This document shows, piece by piece, positions 62,743-64,000 of a stretch of 64,000 bases of DNA. The notes under the pieces are model-generated. The model searched no databases. It had not been told where the DNA came from and saw only the letters and a program-made list of their open reading frames with translations. The stretch comes from Bauldia sp. (GTDB lineage: Bacteria; Pseudomonadota; Alphaproteobacteria; Rhizobiales; Kaistiaceae). The position numbers and the translations under genes are program-made. Numbering within the stretch: position 1 is the stretch's first letter; the number at the start of each line of letters is the position of its first letter. The stretch covers positions 1,426,001-1,490,000 of the forward strand of contig JBBCGQ010000001.1 in NCBI GenBank assembly GCA_037200845.1, given 5' to 3'.

Positions 62743-64000
62743 CTACTGCCCTGTAAGCGAAAGAAATTCTGGATATGTAAGCACGCCCGTGTCGGCGTCG
62801 CCTATCCGACGCTGATAGCCTTTCAGGGCCGCGGCCGTTCGACGACCGTAGACACCGTCGATCTTGCCCGGATCAAATCCGCGTTGCCGCAGCGCGGATT
62901 GCACCGCCCGCCAGTCCGAACGCGACAGACCGGCGAGCCCGGTCGTCGGAATGGTCGCGCGAGCGAGTCCGGCTTCAAGGAGACGAAGCCGGTCCTGAAC
63001 GCTCTTGAGCCGCGCAGCCGCATCCTTGGCATCGAATTCGAGGCCGGGTGCAGCGGTCGTGGCGGCCTTCAGCGACGCCAGGCGGGCGCTCGCCTCCGTC
63101 ACTTCTGCCTCGACTGCAGTGAGTTTCTCGGCGACCTTGCCGCTTGCCAGCATGCTGCCCAAGGCGTGCTGGTTCGCCGCATCAAGCGAGGCGACCGCCG
63201 CACTCGCAACCTCTCTTGCAGTCGATGCCGATAGCCTGGCCTGATCGGCGGAAGCCTGCGCGTCCTGCAAAAGGCCGTCGGTCTTGCTGAGATCGACTTC
63301 CGCCGATTTGGCACGCGCCACGAAATCAACCAGCCATTGGCCGTCGATTGCGCCCGCCGCCTGCTTCGTTGCCGCGACAGAGCTTGTGACCGCTGCGATG
63401 CCATCGTCGATCGTCTTGAGCTGCCCCATGTCCACCGTTTGACGAGCTTCAATTGCCGTGACCGCCGCGGTCACGGCGGCGTCGATCCTTTGTTGACCGG
63501 AACGATCTTTGGTAATGCTCTCGACGGCGGCGTTCAAAAGCTGCGTCGCGCGGTCCTGCGTCCTGTCCGCAGTATCCGCGATCGCCTTTTGTGCGTCGCG
63601 TGACGCTTTGCCGACGTCGACCACCTGACTTCCGATGACAAATCCGCCGCCGATGGCGAGCGCGGCCGCCACGATCAACGTGCCGGCGGCGATACGAAAC
63701 GCCCACGACCCGTAGAACTTCTCGGTTAGAGAGCCAAACAGCGCGGCCTCAGTCGCCACGAATGTCGGGGAGCCAGGCTTGGCTTTGAAACTAGGAGGGC
63801 GCGGCGTATCGGCTGCAGAGAGAGTCGGCGGCTGCGGGGGAAGGGTCTCGAAGAACGTCGCGAAGCCAGGTGGGACATGCCGGGCGATGTTGTCCTGCAC
63901 CAATCCGGCAATCGCGCGTAGCGAGCTGGCCACGTCGCCAACACCGCCGGTGTCGAGCATTGCGGCGATCTGTGGGTGGTACGTGCCGTTGTCTGCGAGA
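62743..64000 (-). CDS. Membrane protein with coiled coil and C-terminal peptidoglycan-binding domain (5' partial)
   Basis: The frame is open to the right edge of the window: codons upstream of the ATG at 63960 still read as plausible protein (ADNGTYHPQIAAM), so the true start is probably beyond 64000. From 63960 there are 405 residues: a Pro-rich cytoplasmic stretch, one membrane helix (about 86-108, with IAAGTLIVAAALAIGGGFVIG), an Ala-rich helical/coiled region (about 110-325) and a peptidoglycan-binding type 1 domain (about 345-400: LSRSDWRAVQSALRQRGFDP, GVYGRRTAAALKGYQ). The domain would lie in the periplasm. N-terminal function is unknown; a caspase-like or other catalytic domain could lie outside the window. 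Confidence 0.8.
   Translation of the reverse strand, partial: LADNGTYHPQIAAMLDTGGVGDVASSLRAIAGLVQDNIARHVPPGFATFFETLPPQPPTLSAADTPRPPSFKAKPGSPTFVATEAALFGSLTEKFYGSWAFRIAAGTLIVAAALAIGGGFVIGSQVVDVGKASRDAQKAIADTADRTQDRATQLLNAAVESITKDRSGQQRIDAAVTAAVTAIEARQTVDMGQLKTIDDGIAAVTSSVAATKQAAGAIDGQWLVDFVARAKSAEVDLSKTDGLLQDAQASADQARLSASTAREVASAAVASLDAANQHALGSMLASGKVAEKLTAVEAEVTEASARLASLKAATTAAPGLEFDAKDAAARLKSVQDRLRLLEAGLARATIPTTGLAGLSRSDWRAVQSALRQRGFDPGKIDGVYGRRTAAALKGYQRRIGDADTGVLTYPEFLSLTGQ

Overview
The window reads as chromosome of a high-GC alphaproteobacterium of the Rhizobiales (Hyphomicrobiales). The main clue is gene order: feuN-feuP-feuQ, the cytochrome c maturation genes ccmI-ccmE-ccmF-ccmH (rhizobial cycHJKL), degP, an OmpR-type two-component pair, glnE and a PleC-like kinase follow one another as I remember them from Sinorhizobium meliloti. 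No rRNA, tRNA, CRISPR array or insertion-sequence transposase was seen.

Bases 1-4014 are accessory DNA. A reading frame entering from the left edge ends as a probable polymorphic-toxin C-terminus, followed by an immunity-like gene. Next come scattered, truncated phage or gene-transfer-agent (GTA) genes: the end of a portal protein, a small head-region protein, a tail-chaperone-like fragment and two small membrane (holin-like) proteins. Inside this remnant lies a clearly AT-richer two-gene module at 958-2387, a soluble protein translationally coupled to a four-helix membrane protein. I recognise neither gene; this is the best candidate here for an undescribed conflict or defence system.

Bases 4083-21243 hold the conserved backbone named above. 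It is interrupted by a HicAB toxin-antitoxin pair with a 15-bp perfect inverted repeat, by a glycine-zipper lipoprotein, and by palindromic repeats, two of which sit at consecutive gene junctions of the ccm operon. Bases 21349-25284 hold a LysR regulator, a divergent 60-residue membrane peptide and aminopeptidase N. Bases 25487-31772 form a LacI-xylB-xylA-isomerase-oxidoreductase sugar operon. Bases 31956-39562 carry putA, adenine deaminase and a minus-strand operon of an unrecognised cysteine-rich protein, a SET-domain protein and an MFS transporter with a repeated-motif tail.

Bases 39563-62608 carry a CHASE4-GGDEF-EAL c-di-GMP protein behind a long intergenic region with three CtrA-like sites, DNA repair and tRNA modification genes, cobS/cobT, a second orphan histidine kinase, an Lrp regulator, a GT71-like glycosyltransferase, a polar amino-acid ABC importer without its ATPase, TspO, Mrp and a beta-carbonic anhydrase. 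An iron-related cluster follows (PiuC-like dioxygenase, imelysin, di-heme cytochrome) around an Irr/ICE-like operator. The right edge cuts into a membrane protein with a C-terminal peptidoglycan-binding domain.

Themes that connect the genes: envelope signalling and quality control (Feu, DegP, two-component pair), c-type cytochrome assembly with a probable client (the di-heme oxidase), nitrogen and proline metabolism (GlnE, PutA, Lrp, ABC importer), and cell-cycle or c-di-GMP signalling (PleC-like kinases, GGDEF-EAL).
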